Of a stretch of 64,000 nt of DNA, positions 43,946 through 52,879 are shown piece after piece; the first letter of the stretch is position 1, and each line of letters begins with the position of its first letter. Under the pieces are notes generated by a model that was given only the letters and a program-made list of their open reading frames with translations, was not told where the DNA came from and did no database searches. The position numbers were made by a program, and so were the translations under genes. This DNA is from Candidatus Poribacteria bacterium (GTDB lineage Bacteria > Poribacteria > WGA-4E > WGA-3G): NCBI GenBank assembly GCA_022820835.1, contig JAJEET010000065.1, forward strand, positions 17,564 to 81,563, read 5' to 3'.

Positions 43946-44875
43946 TTAAGCGTGTCGGGGGCCCATTGCATAAGCAGGGTTGTCGCCGAGGTTTTCGATG
44001 AGCCAGCCGCGCAACGGTACATCGTCTTCGGAGGGAACGTAGCGTCCGTTGTTTCGAGTAGCAGCACCGAGCAGCTGCCGACGGATCGGATCGCACCGTT
44101 CATAGAGCGGTTCAACTGTCATCTCATCTTTGGGACGGATCCAGCGGTACCCATAGCCGTAGAAGAGTGCCTTCCGCGTGATTGGGGAGTGGTTCGGGCT
44201 ACGCGAGTGCCAGAGCCGTCTGTCGAACAGAACAGCAGTTCCGGGTTCCACGCAGACCGGCATCGCATCGTCAGGGACATCATCCGCGGTGCCTTCTCGT
44301 GGGTCTCGACTAATCTCGGATTCTGGAACAGGCATATCCGACTTGAGATGGCTGCCCGGACGGATATAGAAGTTGCCGCGTCCGGGTTCAGAGACATCCG
44401 TGAGGAAATACGCCACTTTTAGGGACAAACGTGGCCGCGGATGCGTCTCCATTTCGATGTTGACGCGTCCGCTGTCTTGGTGCCATTCGAGCCAACCTTC
44501 ACCTTCTTCGACATCAGCGGAGGCTGGCGGCTTGACGTGCATGTGCGCATGGTAGAGGTATATGTTCCATCCCAAGATACCCCAGACTTTCGGTAGCGTC
44601 GTCGGCAGATCAACAAGATTTAAAAGCGCATCATCGGCACCTAAGAAATCTGACCAACCCCAGTGTGATCCGGGTTTTGCTCTGCCTGTGACAAGTGCCT
44701 TGTTGTGCAAAGTATCCACCGCATGTATAAGCTCTTCGCGCGTCTCTGTGGTGAGCGCGTTCGGGATGTATAGATAGCCTTGTTCTTCAAAATGGGTGCG
44801 TTCTTCTTCCGTGATTAGGTGAGGAAGGTACTTTTCAGGAGAAGCCTGCATACCCATATTCAAAAGTTCGTTCAT
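43946..44875 (-). CDS. Phytanoyl-CoA dioxygenase family (Fe(II)/2-oxoglutarate) protein
   Basis: 309 residues, ATG with an AAGGAGAAA site. PhyH-family beta-helix oxygenase: the iron-binding HxD is in WLEWHQDSGRVN, the distal His is in DRRLWHSRSPNHS and a 2-oxoglutarate-binding Arg follows (PITRKALFYGYGYRW). Substrates of bacterial PhyH proteins vary widely, and no substrate can be inferred here. An isomerase/epimerase gene lies upstream in the same direction. Confidence 0.88.
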   Translation of the reverse strand: MNELLNMGMQASPEKYLPHLITEEERTHFEEQGYLYIPNALTTETREELIHAVDTLHNKALVTGRAKPGSHWGWSDFLGADDALLNLVDLPTTLPKVWGILGWNIYLYHAHMHVKPPASADVEEGEGWLEWHQDSGRVNIEMETHPRPRLSLKVAYFLTDVSEPGRGNFYIRPGSHLKSDMPVPESEISRDPREGTADDVPDDAMPVCVEPGTAVLFDRRLWHSRSPNHSPITRKALFYGYGYRWIRPKDEMTVEPLYERCDPIRRQLLGAATRNNGRYVPSEDDVPLRGWLIENLGDNPAYAMGPRHA

Positions 44876-44940
44876 GGCAATTTCTCCTTGATTGCGCTGC
44901 CGTTCAACGGTTGTGCAAGCGGACGCAAAAATTGGACGGA

Positions 44941-45804
44941 TTACCGGACAAACTCATCAAGAAATTCACGCGAGCGGATCAAACCGTCGGATTCCGATTC
45001 CCACGTTCGCCAGTAACGGTAATCTTCGAGTTCTACACTGACGATGCCATCAAATCCTTCATCTTCTAAGCGTTGCACGACACGTAGCCAGTCCACAATA
45101 CCATCACCGGGGATGGTATAACGCCACCAATCTTCGCCGAAGCCGCGTGGGTTTTGGAAACTCGGTCCTAAATTGCCGTGCAGGTAGAGTGCTTCTTCGT
45201 CGAAAGCGGTATCCTTTCCGTGAACGTGTTTGACATAAGGTGCGAACTCGTGCAAAGCACGGAGATAGTCGATACCGATCCTGACGAGGTGCGACGGGTC
45301 GTAGTTGAGTCCTAAACCTGGGGAATCGCATTCAGCGAACATTGCACGCCACATCTCCGGTGTACAACCGAGGGCAGGATAAGCGGGACCAGGACCGGGC
45401 CACCCTTCAACTGCGATAGTGACACCATTGTCGGCGGCGAATTCGGCGATAGGCGGAACCGTCTCTTTCCAAATATCAAAGTTTTTTGACCTGCCGAGAG
45501 TGGCATCTTCAGGAACGAAGACGCAAAACATGATATGGACATCGTTTTCAGCGGCGGCTTGAATTGCTGCTTTCGCCGCTTCGGCACCGGCTTTCTGTTT
45601 TGATTTTTTTGGACTCAGCAGGTCTCTTGTGCCGGGTAGATCCGCAGAACCGATAGCGAGGCCGGCATCCCTCGCTGTTTGGACAATTTCGGGAGTAACT
45701 TCTCCAATATCAACAGCATCAAACCCGTTATCTGCACACCATTTGCAGAAATCCGCGAAAGGTAGTTGACGGGCTGTGCCGGGAATACGTAATCCTATCT
45801 TCAT
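44941..45804 (-). CDS. Sugar phosphate isomerase/epimerase family TIM-barrel protein
   Basis: 287 residues from the ATG at 45804 (MKIGLRIPG), with GGAGG 13 bases upstream. AP-endonuclease-2-like TIM barrel: metal ligands are likely in VAVEGWPGPG-type Glu, NYDPSHLVRIG, KHVHGKDTAF and GIVSVELED. These enzymes act on sugars or inosose and may also be in inositol-type pathways. The 25-base direct repeats just upstream overlap its leader. Confidence 0.87.
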   Translation of the reverse strand: MKIGLRIPGTARQLPFADFCKWCADNGFDAVDIGEVTPEIVQTARDAGLAIGSADLPGTRDLLSPKKSKQKAGAEAAKAAIQAAAENDVHIMFCVFVPEDATLGRSKNFDIWKETVPPIAEFAADNGVTIAVEGWPGPGPAYPALGCTPEMWRAMFAECDSPGLGLNYDPSHLVRIGIDYLRALHEFAPYVKHVHGKDTAFDEEALYLHGNLGPSFQNPRGFGEDWWRYTIPGDGIVDWLRVVQRLEDEGFDGIVSVELEDYRYWRTWESESDGLIRSREFLDEFVR

Positions 45805-45812
45805 ATTTTTAA

Positions 45813-45907
45813 CTATGGACCTCCACCCTGTTTTATTGGCTAATACGTTGGGTTTCACTGCGTTCAACCCAACCTACAACTGCTATGGGCCTCCACCCTG
45901 TTTTATT
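45813..45907. repeat. Direct repeats flanking a REP-like palindrome
   Basis: CTATGGACCTCCACCCTG with TTTTATT (45813-45837) is repeated as CTATGGGCCTCCACCCTG with TTTTATT (45883-45907), a 70-base spacing. Between them is a palindrome, GTTGGGTT (45847-45854) and AACCCAAC (45866-45873), followed by CTAC, of a kind I recall as a dispersed intergenic repeat in many phyla. Confidence 0.6.
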
Positions 45908-45976
45908 CGATAAAGGTACTGCCCTCATAGGGAGACAAAAGAAAACTGGCAACTGAAAACTGATAACCGACAACTC

Positions 45977-47197
45977 TTAAAACCCCATTAAACCGCAGCA
46001 TCGGCGGCAGACAGGCATCGGTCCATCATTGCTAATAGACCGTCGGAACTTCGTCGCCTTTTCGTTGTTCCACATATCAACAACTTTATCGGTTTTGATG
46101 TTGCCGATGATATAGTCGTGGTAATCGCGGCAGAGGCTAACGTCGCCGTTGCTATCAATCTCCATTGTCATGTAGATGCTGACACACTGGTTGTACCCGA
46201 AGGTTTGCTCATGATCGGTGTAATAAGTTTGGATCTCGCCTTTCGTATTGAGCCTCGGCATCATAATAGGTGGACAACGCCGCTGTTCGTTAGAGAGGCT
46301 TTCCATCTCTTCAAAGCGGTCAAGGATAACGCCGTGATCAAAGTCCTTCCACGTTCCGATCCAACCGTAATGCGTCTGTGGCTTGAATCCGAAACGTTCC
46401 TCAAACTCTTCTGTATGCGCCTGTGCGGATTCGGAATCTATCCACCACGTGAGATAGAAGATTTGTGCGTCGGCGAATTGGCTGGTGAACTTATAGAGGT
46501 CTACAACAACGTCAATATTATACATCGTAACGCAGCTGAGCGGAATGATGTAAGGGAATTTCATGTTCCGTTCTTCCTTCGCTGCGCTGAGTGTTTCGAG
46601 AGCGGCTTTGACATCTTTGAAGTTATCATAGTTCTCTGTTACACCGGGACGTTGGGTGTTGTGAATTTCCTCGTCCGGCCCGTCAACGCTCAAGTAGACA
46701 ATTTTGCAGGTTTCCAAAATATCTTCGGCGCGTCTTGCGATATTGGTCGCGTTGCTAACGAGGGATATAGGCATGCCCTTCTCTTTGATGTAGTGCAACA
46801 GTTCGATAATCCCGGGGTAGAGCATCGGTTCGCCGCCCCAGATGTACCAGACGGGTGACCAGCCTTCATCAACAATCTGGTCGACGAGTTCTTTGTAAAT
46901 TTCGACGGGAACTTCGCGTTGCTTGAGTTCTTTGAGCGATTTTCCGTGAAGGTAGCCGTTATCGCCCCACTGTCCACAAGAGTGGCAGCGAAGATTACAC
47001 ATATCGGTGATCCGGAGGCTAACCAATTCAATGGCATCGCCTTTCCCATGTTTTGCACCGAATGGGTGTCGCCAGTTGAAGCTCTCTTTGGCGAGTTGGT
47101 AGCGCATGAACTTGCTCGAAGTCGCCCAATCCTGTGATATGGCGGTAGCAAGTTCGTTGACAAGAAACCTTGATGAAATTCGACTTCGTAGTGCCAT
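45977..47197 (-). CDS. Radical SAM/SPASM domain protein
   Basis: 406 residues from the ATG at 47197, with GAGGAG just upstream. The radical SAM motif is in MCNLRCHSCGQWG (CxxxCxxC). The C-terminal half has a SPASM-like set of cysteines (NQCVSIYM, SLCRDYHDY, CRRCCGLMGF). Such proteins often act on peptides or as maturases of other enzymes, but no peptide substrate gene is obvious nearby. The gene is flanked on both sides by degenerate TAACTGA-type repeats. Confidence 0.86.
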   Translation of the reverse strand: MALRSRISSRFLVNELATAISQDWATSSKFMRYQLAKESFNWRHPFGAKHGKGDAIELVSLRITDMCNLRCHSCGQWGDNGYLHGKSLKELKQREVPVEIYKELVDQIVDEGWSPVWYIWGGEPMLYPGIIELLHYIKEKGMPISLVSNATNIARRAEDILETCKIVYLSVDGPDEEIHNTQRPGVTENYDNFKDVKAALETLSAAKEERNMKFPYIIPLSCVTMYNIDVVVDLYKFTSQFADAQIFYLTWWIDSESAQAHTEEFEERFGFKPQTHYGWIGTWKDFDHGVILDRFEEMESLSNEQRRCPPIMMPRLNTKGEIQTYYTDHEQTFGYNQCVSIYMTMEIDSNGDVSLCRDYHDYIIGNIKTDKVVDMWNNEKATKFRRSISNDGPMPVCRRCCGLMGF

Positions 47198-47350
47198 CAA
47201 TACTCCTCTATCGGTTATCGGTTAATTGCGTGTGTTTCTCTTTTCTGAAGTGCCTCTACTGCTTTGTAAAGTCATAAATGATCGGTATATCGGGCGGGGA
47301 AACCCTGAAGAAACGCCCTATCAAAAACCCCCTACGAACCTCTCTATCCA

Positions 47351-47617
47351 TCATTTTCGTGTGGACAAAACACCAGTCGTTTGCGTTTCTGTCCTTGTCG
47401 TTGTCCGTGTCCGTTCTTCACTGACAACCTTCATTTCATAGGCACCTGTTTCAGGATTCTTTACCAGCTGCTCTACGACTGTGTGCGTCTCTGTCGTCAC
47501 TGTGGGCACAGACTCTGTCATGGGTGTATGTGTCGTGCCGGCACAACCGTAAATAAGTATTAACATCAGGACGATACTCGCACAGTAAAAGACTGTAAAC
47601 ACGTTGGCATATTGCAT
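47351..47617 (-). CDS. Small lipoprotein
   Basis: 88 residues from the ATG at 47617 with AAGGA upstream. Hydrophobic 7-25 followed by a lipobox-like LIYGC, so probably a lipoprotein. The mature part is Thr-rich (TVTTETHTVVEQ, TRTTTRTETQTTG) and likely disordered. No family recognised. msrB is directly upstream. Confidence 0.65.
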   Translation of the reverse strand: MQYANVFTVFYCASIVLMLILIYGCAGTTHTPMTESVPTVTTETHTVVEQLVKNPETGAYEMKVVSEERTRTTTRTETQTTGVLSTRK

Positions 47618-47709
47618 TTTTTTCCTTTTTCTCTCCGTTTTTTGACGAATTTTTCTGCAAGGCACGTTAACATAAACATACCTTTTAGAAATGACATTAG
47701 GCTGCATGT

Positions 47710-48123
47710 TTAGGACTCATCTTCTGATTTTACGAGTGTGAGTGCAGCAGAATTCATGCAGTAACGTTCGCCTGTCGGTGGTGGACCGTCGTTGAAAACG
47801 TGCCCAAGGTGTGCATCGCATCGGCTACAGACGACTTCGGTGCGCGGCATGAAAAATATACTAAAGTCGGATTTTGTCTCTATAGCTCCTGGAGAGATGG
47901 ATTCCCAAAAACTGGGCCATCCGGTTCCAGAATCGAACTTGGTTTCAGAACTGAAGAGCGGGCTGCCACAACAGATACAGTGATAGGTCCCTTGCTCTTT
48001 ACAGTCGTGGTATTTTCCTGTGAAGGCACGTTCTGTCCCTTTTTTCCGAGTCACTTTATATTCTTCTGGACTGAGCTGTTCTTTCCACTCTTTTTCGGAT
48101 TTAATAATTTTTTTTGTACGCAT
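47710..48123 (-). CDS. msrB: Peptide-methionine (R)-S-oxide reductase MsrB
   Basis: 137 residues from the ATG at 48123 with GGAGGAG upstream; a start at 48153 would place the ribosome site in the gene. SelR/MsrB fold: two zinc CxxC pairs (CICC, CSRC), the GTGWPSFW motif and the catalytic Cys in RYCMNSAAL. It repairs R-methionine sulfoxide using thioredoxin, and dsbD in this window could in principle supply electrons if it is exported, but no signal peptide is seen. Confidence 0.95.
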   Translation of the reverse strand: MRTKKIIKSEKEWKEQLSPEEYKVTRKKGTERAFTGKYHDCKEQGTYHCICCGSPLFSSETKFDSGTGWPSFWESISPGAIETKSDFSIFFMPRTEVVCSRCDAHLGHVFNDGPPPTGERYCMNSAALTLVKSEDES

Positions 48124-48179
48124 TTTTTGCTCCTCCGATAAATATAACGACAAGGTCGGCTGTTAAGTCCTGCATGAAT

Positions 48180-48208
48180 ACTATACCACACTTTACGAAA
48201 AAAATCAA
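48180..48208 (-). promoter_or_regulatory. Promoter of msrB
   Basis: Minus strand: TTGATT (48208-48203), 17-base spacer ending GTGG, TATAGT (48185-48180), extended -10 TGG. About 57 bases before the ATG. Confidence 0.7.
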
Positions 48209-48219
48209 ATATGTTTCAA

Positions 48220-49446
48220 TTACGACGTGCTATTTTTCCGTTTTCGTTGGACGATGCCTAAGACCCTACATTTTGTTGCGGACAAAATTTCGTATCGTAC
48301 GCCGCCCCAAGTGATTTTGCGTTGGAATACCGCATAGACAGCATTGAGACCAGCAAGGAATATCCCGATTGAGGTAACGTAGGAGGAGATGCCAATCGTC
48401 TGCCGTACCTTTGGCATATCTTGGAGCCAGCGCGGCAAGTTTTTAGAAAAGAGACGATAACTGAGTGCTTCCAGAAAAGGGATAAAGATAACCGGTAGTA
48501 ACTCTCTCCTGTGAAATAGAAACGGGATTGATCCAAACACGCAGATGCCTTTCGGTAGACACACAAGAAGACTTATTAACCACTGCACCCAGAGTCCCAT
48601 GTGAAATGTCATAATCACCTGACGGTTGGTAAATTCCATAACCTGGTTCCATGTACGATTGGCAGTTTGTGTGATTGCCACACAATCTGGAACGAAATGC
48701 ACCTTGCGCTTAACATCTCGCATTGCGAGTGTCGTGTTGAGGTCTTCGATAGTTGCTTGCTCCCAGCGTTGGAGGATTTGCGCTTTTTCGAGCATCTCGC
48801 GTCGGAAGGCGTTAGAGCCGCCCCAGACCATTGTGTACAAATGGTCGCCTTGGAAACTCATCTGGAAATTTACCCAGATCGATTCCGCGAAAGCTGCGAT
48901 GTTCCAAGTTTGCGGAAAATAGAACCTCCCGCCGACAGTCGTCCCTATCTCCGGTTCTTGGAGCGGATCAACGAGCAGGGTTAACCAATCCTTTTGGATA
49001 GCGACATCGGCATCCACGAACGCGATGACCTCAATATCATCTGGCAGTTTTTCTATAACCGTCAGGAGGTTCTGTACTTTTTGCGAGCGTCCGAGGTCGT
49101 TATCAACGATATTCGGTGCCAATAGGACATGGATGTTCGGATGCGGTTCTGCAATTTCACAGAGGTGTGGATAGGAGACATCGTGTCCGGTATCCGCTTT
49201 TTCGTGCGTGACGAAGAAGACTTCGTATTCACCTGCATAGTCTTGGTGCAAAATTCCTTTGGCGTGTTCTTCTGTCTCGGCATCCCATCCGTAATGCGGC
49301 GCGATAATTGCCACTTTTGGTGTATAGTCTGGTCTCTTTGTGTTGCGTTCGCGCCGCGCATAGAGAAAAGAGCGACTAATAATGAGTAGCTCAACAAAAA
49401 AGAAAAAATAGGCGGTTGCGATAATATACGTCTGCATAGCGTTCAA
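48220..49446 (-). CDS. Membrane glycosyltransferase family 2 (ceramide glucosyltransferase-like)
   Basis: 408 residues, TTG start with GGAG 6 bases upstream (ATG at 49437 is an alternative). N-terminal membrane helix, then a GT-A domain: PKVAIIAPHYGW, the metal DxD in AFVDADVAIQ, WGGSNAFRREML, EDLNTTLAM as the catalytic acid region and TNRQVIMT as a shortened QxxRW. Two or three C-terminal membrane helices follow. The layout matches GT21/ceramide glucosyltransferase-like enzymes that act on membrane lipids. Substrate unknown. Confidence 0.85.
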   Translation of the reverse strand: MNAMQTYIIATAYFFFFVELLIISRSFLYARRERNTKRPDYTPKVAIIAPHYGWDAETEEHAKGILHQDYAGEYEVFFVTHEKADTGHDVSYPHLCEIAEPHPNIHVLLAPNIVDNDLGRSQKVQNLLTVIEKLPDDIEVIAFVDADVAIQKDWLTLLVDPLQEPEIGTTVGGRFYFPQTWNIAAFAESIWVNFQMSFQGDHLYTMVWGGSNAFRREMLEKAQILQRWEQATIEDLNTTLAMRDVKRKVHFVPDCVAITQTANRTWNQVMEFTNRQVIMTFHMGLWVQWLISLLVCLPKGICVFGSIPFLFHRRELLPVIFIPFLEALSYRLFSKNLPRWLQDMPKVRQTIGISSYVTSIGIFLAGLNAVYAVFQRKITWGGVRYEILSATKCRVLGIVQRKRKNSTS

Positions 49447-49463
49447 TCATTGCTCCGATTTGT

Positions 49464-51275
49464 TTATAGGGACCCCTGTTCCGAAGTACGAAGCAGTGCG
49501 AGTGTTGTTTTCAGTTTTGGGACAAGTTCCGCATTCAGCAGAAAAATTAGGTCTGGTTCATGTTGCAGCCGTGCGTAAAAACGTCCGGACGCATCAGGCT
49601 TGCCGATTTGCAAGGTATACACTTTCTGATTTCGGAGTTCGACGGTTAGCTGCACGTTCAGTTTGTCGAAACTGACAGGGGCGGCCTCGCTTCCGACGAA
49701 TGCCTCCGCCATCAGATCATCAAGTTCGTAGATGATAGTGTTCACTTCTATATTATTTGCATCCTCTTGCACCGGTGCGGTAATCCGCCAGTTGGTGCCC
49801 AAACGTTGGCATGTAATCGGTTCTTCTCCGGACGCGGTAAAAGTGAGTCGAATGGCATCGTCAATATGAAAGTCGAGCACCTGTTTATCCCGTAACCACG
49901 CTGTCCCGAGTGCGATGTTATCGATTAAGGCAGGTTTGACCCGAACAATCTGTGTAGATTGTTTAGTCTTGACATAGACAGTCCCGTCCTGTGTCCGGTT
50001 TCCGATAAGCAGAACGGCAGGTTTTTCCTCGCCGCGTTGCGTGAACGCAACCTCAATAGACGGCGGCACGAATCCATACGACCCAAAATTGTGATTAGGA
50101 CCATCAACGAATGCGGTAGCCTCAAGGGAATCCACACCGAAAATCAGATCACTCACTGCATCCGCGTCTGCTTTTATTTTCGCTGTCGGCGTTTGTAATT
50201 CCCACGTATCATCAAAGTTCCTTGTGCCAATAGTTGTCTCTTTACCCTTCTTGATTTCAAAACGGATTGTATCGGTACGTTGAAAATCTATGACCCGTTT
50301 ATCACGCAGGTCAAAGACAGATTTATTGAGTAAATTGTAGACATCCTCAGACACCGTATAGATCGCATCTTGATGGCCGGAGACCTTAACATAGACCTGT
50401 CCTTGCGTTCCGTTCTCTGCTGGGACTGCCGAACCGATGTTAAGCGTGTAGGTGTTATCTGTGTCTATGATCTGCACTCGAATGCGCGGTGTATCCAACC
50501 CATATTTTTCCAACCGTGCGGGGACGTTGGCATCTGCGCCATCTCCCTCAAAGGTGGATACTTTTAATGTAGGCAATTCCGAAAGAAGCGTCTCAATTTC
50601 TTCTGCGTCTGCCTTCGCTTGAATAGGGTGGACGACGCGCCATGCGTTGTCTCGCTTTTCGCAATGAACGGTACTTCCTGTATCACGCTGCTGAAGTTGA
50701 ATGTGAGACACGGTTTCAGTATCAAACTTAATCATTGACCGGTCCCGAAGGTCAGTCGTGGATTTTGTCAGGTCGTCAAGTGCGCTGGATTCAATCAGAA
50801 AGATATGTGATTCCGATTTCTCTTTGGTATAGACAGAAAAGTTAATCGTCTTTTTACCGATTAAAAAGGTCGCTGCTGGTGCCTCTCTATTTGTCCAGAG
50901 TGCGAGTGTAATACTCGGTGTATTATCAAGTCCGTATTGTGTCAGCTCAGACACTTCGAGGGTCTGCTTGATGCGTTTGTTAAGGACATCATCCAACACT
51001 TGGTTGACCTTCTTGCTGTCTGCATCGACCTGAATTGGTTTGGTGAGTCGCCAGTTTCCGGTGCCGTCTTTTTCCAGTTTCAGGTTCTGATATGCCGTGT
51101 CTGCAAACGAGATTTCGACCTGTTGGATTGTATCGCGCGGTACATTGTAGACCTGATGGATCATTGGTTTCTCGTCTGTTGACGCGTCATCAGGCGATTC
51201 CTGAAAAAAGAGGTAGTATGCACCACCGATGCCAATAAGGAGGATAACGATAATCAGCGTTGTCTTGAAGTTCAC
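49464..51275 (-). CDS. DUF4340 domain protein (GldG-system accessory)
   Basis: 603 residues from the GTG at 51275, which has AAGGAG at the right distance and overlaps the stop of the gene upstream (GTGA). One N-terminal membrane helix, then three repeated domains of the DUF4340 type, each opening with a LRDK/LRDR-V/M-I/L-DF segment (DLRDRSMIKFD, DLRDKRVIDFQ, WLRDKQVLDFH). In many genomes it follows GldG and an ABC-2 permease, as it does here. Role in transport of an unknown substrate is inferred. Confidence 0.85.
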   Translation of the reverse strand: MNFKTTLIIVILLIGIGGAYYLFFQESPDDASTDEKPMIHQVYNVPRDTIQQVEISFADTAYQNLKLEKDGTGNWRLTKPIQVDADSKKVNQVLDDVLNKRIKQTLEVSELTQYGLDNTPSITLALWTNREAPAATFLIGKKTINFSVYTKEKSESHIFLIESSALDDLTKSTTDLRDRSMIKFDTETVSHIQLQQRDTGSTVHCEKRDNAWRVVHPIQAKADAEEIETLLSELPTLKVSTFEGDGADANVPARLEKYGLDTPRIRVQIIDTDNTYTLNIGSAVPAENGTQGQVYVKVSGHQDAIYTVSEDVYNLLNKSVFDLRDKRVIDFQRTDTIRFEIKKGKETTIGTRNFDDTWELQTPTAKIKADADAVSDLIFGVDSLEATAFVDGPNHNFGSYGFVPPSIEVAFTQRGEEKPAVLLIGNRTQDGTVYVKTKQSTQIVRVKPALIDNIALGTAWLRDKQVLDFHIDDAIRLTFTASGEEPITCQRLGTNWRITAPVQEDANNIEVNTIIYELDDLMAEAFVGSEAAPVSFDKLNVQLTVELRNQKVYTLQIGKPDASGRFYARLQHEPDLIFLLNAELVPKLKTTLALLRTSEQGSL

Positions 51276-52876
51276 GCGTTCTCTCCTTTTCGACGCTGCC
51301 ACCAGACGGTCACGCCGGCGATAAATACGATGATCGGAATGAAAAAGACAGAGGTTATCTGTACGACGCGCATATCTTGGATAGTTATCTCGCGCAGTGC
51401 TTGCTGGCTTGGATCACTTGGACGGATTGCGACGAGATCTTCCTCGATTGTGAGCCAATTAATTGCGGCTAAAAAGAGGTCTCGGCTCGGTTCTCGGAAA
51501 ATGGCGTTCGCTGCGAAATCTGAATCCCCGAAAACAACAATTCGGGTTGGGGTGCGTGTCGCGTCTCCGTTGCTGTCTGTGTCAGTTTTCTGTTCAATCG
51601 CGACGGCGACAGATACCGGCGGTGGTGTATCAACACCGGTGTTATAGGTGAAATCGGTAAAATCTTCGCTGAAAGTTCCGTCGGTTTCACGCCCTGTTTC
51701 GCCCCAACTGTTTCCGGGTCCACCGACGGTCTTAAAGAGTGATTTTACATTGAGGTTGGCAGATCTGTCTGTTATAGGTTCAACAGAACGAACGACAGGA
51801 AACGGTACTGCATCTCTCACAGCGCGTGTAATCTCATGCAATTCGGGTCCGGGGACCGGTGTACCGGGCCCGAATAGAGGTATAAACCGTGCCTTGTCAA
51901 TAACGAAGTCATTTCTTATGGTAACACCCCATCGTTTCATGCGTCGAACGAGTCCATTATTTACATCTTCTGCGGAAGTTAGCGATGGATCGAGCATCAG
52001 GAATAGTTTTCCGCTACGCGTTAGATATTTTTCTACAGCATCAAGTTCGTTGCGCGCGAATGCGGTTTTTGGTCCTGCAATTACAAGTCCCGCACAGTCT
52101 GCCGGTATATCGGTTTTCGTCAAAAGCGAAAGCGGGAATGCGGCGTAATTCTGGTTTTCCAGTTCTGCTTTCACCTCGCTATAGCCGTTGTTATTGTGAT
52201 CTTCGAGATCGTGTTCCCCGTGCCCGACGAGGAAATAGATTTTTTTGGTTTCATTGCGGATCAGTTTAAGGATCGCGCTTGTGAATTTCTGCTCATCAAC
52301 AACGGTTACCTTTTCTTCTCGATCTTTACTTTCAAAAATGATTGTTCCGTCATACTGTACTTGGTACTTTTCACTGAGTTGTATATCAACATAAGGGTCT
52401 TTAAATGAGACAGTTAAAAATTGGGTTTCGCGCTGATACAATTCTAAAATATTTTTGGCACGTGTTTCCAATTGCGGGATGCTGCTGCTAAAGAACGCTG
52501 TCACCTGTATTTCCATATCGAGATTATTGAGGATAGTTGTGGTCTGTTCTGAAAGCGTATGGAGCTGCAGTGCTGTTAAATCCGTTCTTTTATCAAATCG
52601 GTGTGTGACAATAGCATTAGCGAAGACGGCGATACCGATAACGCCGAGGATACTCAATGCGACATTTGCACCGTAACGCGCTTGGCGACTCACGAAAAAA
52701 TTTACAAAGTCTGCGAACCGTAACCGAGCAAAAATAGTGAGCGAAACGAGTGCAAGGAGCAGACATATCCAAAAAACGGGCCATGCTCGAAAAATCCCGC
52801 TGGCAGTTGCACCAAAACCGAAAACCAACGTAAGGAGTCCAAAGAGAGGCGCTATAACGTTTTTTTGGATATCCAT
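51272..52876 (-). CDS. GldG-like ABC transporter accessory protein
   Basis: 534 residues with two N-terminal membrane helices, a large extracytoplasmic region and a final membrane helix (SVFFIPIIVFIAGVTVWW). The ABC_transp_aux/GldG core is recognisable: VTAFFSSSIPQLETR, YFLVGHGEHDLED, LFLMLDPSLTSAEDV and RIVVFGDSDFAANA. ATG with GGAGATAG upstream, 3 bases after the permease gene. GldG is part of a gliding/secretion-linked ABC transporter in Bacteroidota, but homologues are widespread. Confidence 0.85.
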   Translation of the reverse strand: MDIQKNVIAPLFGLLTLVFGFGATASGIFRAWPVFWICLLLALVSLTIFARLRFADFVNFFVSRQARYGANVALSILGVIGIAVFANAIVTHRFDKRTDLTALQLHTLSEQTTTILNNLDMEIQVTAFFSSSIPQLETRAKNILELYQRETQFLTVSFKDPYVDIQLSEKYQVQYDGTIIFESKDREEKVTVVDEQKFTSAILKLIRNETKKIYFLVGHGEHDLEDHNNNGYSEVKAELENQNYAAFPLSLLTKTDIPADCAGLVIAGPKTAFARNELDAVEKYLTRSGKLFLMLDPSLTSAEDVNNGLVRRMKRWGVTIRNDFVIDKARFIPLFGPGTPVPGPELHEITRAVRDAVPFPVVRSVEPITDRSANLNVKSLFKTVGGPGNSWGETGRETDGTFSEDFTDFTYNTGVDTPPPVSVAVAIEQKTDTDSNGDATRTPTRIVVFGDSDFAANAIFREPSRDLFLAAINWLTIEEDLVAIRPSDPSQQALREITIQDMRVVQITSVFFIPIIVFIAGVTVWWQRRKGENA

Positions 52877-52879
52877 GTT

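Noticed and set aside
46118..46858. A 246-codon open frame on the plus strand inside the radical SAM gene
   Set aside because: Complement of the SPASM gene; the residue pattern follows the codon bias of the opposite strand and no motif is seen.
48101..48125. The TTTTTTTTGTACGCA string at the msrB start also occurs in the repeat at 61681
   Set aside because: In msrB it is simply codons for MRTKKII; the match is a T run plus seven bases and is probably chance.
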